Assembly: GCF_025165815.1 (NCBI RefSeq)
Contig: NZ_JAFFZE010000022.1
Span: 62,001-126,000 of the forward strand
Source of the DNA: Actinophytocola gossypii
GTDB taxonomy: Bacteria > Actinomycetota > Actinomycetes > Mycobacteriales > Pseudonocardiaceae
DNA: 64,000 nucleotides
Direction of reading: 5' to 3'
The notes beneath the pieces were generated by a model. It saw only the letters and a list, made by a program, of their open reading frames with translations. It was not told the origin of the DNA and made no database searches. The position numbers and the translations under genes are program-made. This document shows, in pieces, positions 62,172-64,000 of this stretch (position 1 is its first letter; every line of letters starts with the position of its first letter).

Positions 62172-62244
62172 CTCGGTCTCGGCCCGCGCCGGGCGAGTGT
62201 TCCCTCGCCGGGAAGTCTCCCAGCTCGGGCCGGGAGCAGGTGGG

Positions 62245-63546
62245 CTACGCGGACTTCTCGCGGCGCTCGCGGCGGGACGGCTGGCGCGCGACGATCGTCG
62301 GGTTCACGTTCTCGCGGACGGTCTGCTCGGTGATGACGACCTTGGCGACGTCGCTGCGGCTCGGGATGTCGTACATCACCGGCTGCAGGACCTCCTCCAT
62401 GATCGCGCGGAGGCCGCGGGCGCCGGTGCCGCGCAGGATGGCCTGGTCGGCGACGGCCTCGAGGGCGGTCTCGGTGAACTCCAGCTCGACGCCGTCCATC
62501 TCGAACAGCTTCTGGTACTGCTTGACCAGGGCGTTGCGCGGCGCGGTGAGGATCTGCACCAGCGAAGGCTTGTCGAGGTTGGTCACGCTCGCCACGACCG
62601 GCAGGCGGCCGATGAACTCCGGGATCAGGCCGAACTTGATCAGGTCCTCGGGCATCGTGTCGGCGAAGAAGTCGGCCTCGTCGGTCTCCGCCTTGGAGCG
62701 GATCTCGGCGCCGAAGCCGAGGCCGCGCTTGCCGACCCGGTCCTGGATGATCCGCTCCAGACCCGCGAACGCGCCGGCCACGATGAACAGCACGTTCGTC
62801 GTGTCGATCTGGATGAACTCCTGGTGGGGGTGCTTGCGCCCGCCCTGCGGCGGCACCGAGGCCGTGGTGCCCTCGAGGATCTTCAGCAGCGCCTGCTGCA
62901 CACCCTCGCCGGACACGTCGCGGGTGATCGACGGGTTCTCCGACTTGCGGGCGATCTTGTCGACCTCGTCGATGTAGATGATGCCGGTCTCGGCCCGCTT
63001 CACGTCGTAGTCGGCCGCCTGGATCAGCTTGAGCAGGATGTTCTCGACATCCTCGCCGACGTAGCCGGCCTCGGTGAGCGCGGTCGCGTCGGCGATCGCG
63101 AACGGCACGTTGAGCAGCTTGGCGAGGGTCTGGGCGAGGTAGGTCTTGCCGCAGCCGGTGGGGCCGAGCAGCAGGATGTTGGATTTGGCAAGCTCGACGG
63201 CCTCGTCGCGGGACTCGCGGCCCTCACGCCCCTCCGGCCGGGCCCGGTCGCCGGCCTGGATGCGCTTGTAGTGGTTGTAGACCGCTACCGCGAGGGTGCG
63301 CTTGGCCTCGTCCTGGCCGATCACGTACTGGTCGAGGAAGTCGTCGATCTCGGCCGGCTTGGGCAGCTCGTCGAGCTTGACGTCGCCGGCCTCGGCCAGC
63401 TCCTCTTCGATGATCTCGTTACAGAGGTCGATGCACTCATCGCAGATGTACACGCCTGGGCCGGCGATGAGTTTCTTCACCTGCTTCTGACTCTTTCCAC
63501 AGAAAGAGCACTTCAGCAGGTCTCCGCCGTCGCCGATACGCGCCAT
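62245..63546 (-). CDS. clpX: ATP-dependent Clp protease ATP-binding subunit ClpX
   Basis: 433 residues. An N-terminal zinc-binding domain ([22 protein letters not shown]) is followed by the AAA+ core with Walker A GPTGCGKT, Walker [11 protein letters not shown], the RKH pore loop (GGRKHPHQ) and the IGF-type loop (here KRGLGFG) that docks on ClpP. ClpX unfolds tagged proteins for ClpP. It lies 247 bases downstream of clpP on the same strand. The ATG at 63546 matches the family start. Confidence 0.97.
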   Translation of the reverse strand: MARIGDGGDLLKCSFCGKSQKQVKKLIAGPGVYICDECIDLCNEIIEEELAEAGDVKLDELPKPAEIDDFLDQYVIGQDEAKRTLAVAVYNHYKRIQAGDRARPEGREGRESRDEAVELAKSNILLLGPTGCGKTYLAQTLAKLLNVPFAIADATALTEAGYVGEDVENILLKLIQAADYDVKRAETGIIYIDEVDKIARKSENPSITRDVSGEGVQQALLKILEGTTASVPPQGGRKHPHQEFIQIDTTNVLFIVAGAFAGLERIIQDRVGKRGLGFGAEIRSKAETDEADFFADTMPEDLIKFGLIPEFIGRLPVVASVTNLDKPSLVQILTAPRNALVKQYQKLFEMDGVELEFTETALEAVADQAILRGTGARGLRAIMEEVLQPVMYDIPSRSDVAKVVITEQTVRENVNPTIVARQPSRRERREKSA

Positions 63547-63735
63547 GACCGCTGACCTCTGTCCCCTCCGGCGTACCCGGGAGCACGCCTGGATGTTTGG
63601 CTTCTGGACCGGCCCTCGAGTGCAGTGTGGCGCACTGCGCTCCAGGCCCGGTCGAGCGCCTGTTGCCTTCGACGGTACCTGCCAACCCCCATCCAATGGG
63701 AGAACCTACCCACCGAGATGTCGGATTCGGCCGAT

Positions 63736-63771
63736 CAGGTGGCCCGGCCGCACCGGGCGCCGGGCCACCTG
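63736..63771. terminator. Hairpin between clpP and clpX
   Basis: A perfect 12-base inverted repeat (63736-63747 with 63760-63771, 12-base loop) lies just downstream of the clpP stop on the minus strand. It probably separates clpP from clpX transcription, leaving the clpX promoter in 63547-63735. Confidence 0.6.
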
Positions 63772-63793
63772 CCGACAGGGTTGGCGGAATGCC

Positions 63794-64000
63794 TCACGGC
63801 TTGGTAGCGGAGAGCTTCCGGTACGGCAACACCTCGTCGACGATGCCGTAGTCCTTGGCCTCGTCGGCCGTGAGGATCTTGTCGCGCTCGATGTCCTTGC
63901 GGATCTGCTCCGCCGACCGGCTGGTGTGCCGGGCCAGCGTCGACTCCATCAGCCGCCGAACGCGCTGGATCTCGTTGGCCTGGATCTCCAGGTCGGAGAC
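63794..64000 (-). CDS. clpP: ATP-dependent Clp protease proteolytic subunit ClpP (C-terminal part only)
   Basis: The last 68 residues of ClpP are inside the window; the 5' part and catalytic Ser and His lie beyond it. EIQANEIQRVRRLMESTLARHTSR and IERDKILTADEAKDYGIVDEVL are the helix E and C-terminal signatures, and the catalytic aspartate falls in or near IERDKIL. It is upstream of clpX as in most bacteria. Actinobacteria usually have two adjacent clpP copies. Confidence 0.95.
   Translation of the reverse strand, partial: VSDLEIQANEIQRVRRLMESTLARHTSRSAEQIRKDIERDKILTADEAKDYGIVDEVLPYRKLSATKP

Noticed and set aside
1-64000. CRISPR arrays, tRNA or rRNA genes, prophage or integrase genes
   Set aside because: I looked for regularly spaced repeats, tRNA-like cloverleaf ends and recombinase motifs and saw none that I could support by eye. 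A tRNAscan or repeat search would be decisive.

Overview
The window is very high-GC DNA with actinobacterial gene content: mycoredoxin, the clpX-valS-folC-ndk block, an AfsR-type SARP regulator and GTG starts. A Pseudonocardiales-like or Streptomyces-like host is plausible, but the genus cannot be fixed from this sequence.

Layout. Bases 1-1890 hold a TIGR03960-like radical SAM gene (cut by the window edge) and a 62-codon gene, both on the minus strand. Bases 2132-46971 are a dense biosynthetic gene cluster. Bases 46974-49598 encode an ABC-2 exporter that is either part of the cluster or its edge. From ndk (50153) rightwards come housekeeping minus-strand genes (ndk, DUF4233, folC, valS, clpX, clpP). 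These are interrupted by a short TnpB-transposon relic (50558-50995) and by an accessory block at 55507-62171. In many actinobacteria ndk lies close to the rne/radical-SAM region, so the cluster looks like a roughly 45-48 kb island placed between them.

The cluster resembles the outer parts of a nine-membered enediyne chromoprotein pathway such as C-1027. (1) At 18884-19327 is a secreted protein of the neocarzinostatin apoprotein family with both disulfide pairs. (2) At 9643-17741 is a benzoxazolinate-like cassette: anthranilate/ADIC synthase subunits, an SgcG-like iron-sulfur flavoprotein, two PaaK-like ligases, an O-methyltransferase and a P450. (3) At 28679-33892 is an adenylation-carrier didomain followed by a complete 4-hydroxyphenylglycine cassette (HmaS, HpgT, HmO), with an SgcC/HpaB-like hydroxylase and two SgcC5-like free-standing condensation enzymes nearby. 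(4) There are also an SgcJ-like NTF2 protein and an SgcF-like epoxide hydrolase. Export (MMPL, MFS, ABC) and regulation (SARP with a TTA codon, AraC, two HxlR-type paralogues) are well represented.

No enediyne polyketide synthase, no other PKS, no sugar genes and no flavin reductase partner were found in the window, although housekeeping genes bound the cluster on both sides. Either the core is made at another locus (a split enediyne pathway), or the cluster makes a chromoprotein-bound arylglycine/benzoxazolinate product without an enediyne. I regard this PKS-less chromoprotein cluster as the candidate new system.
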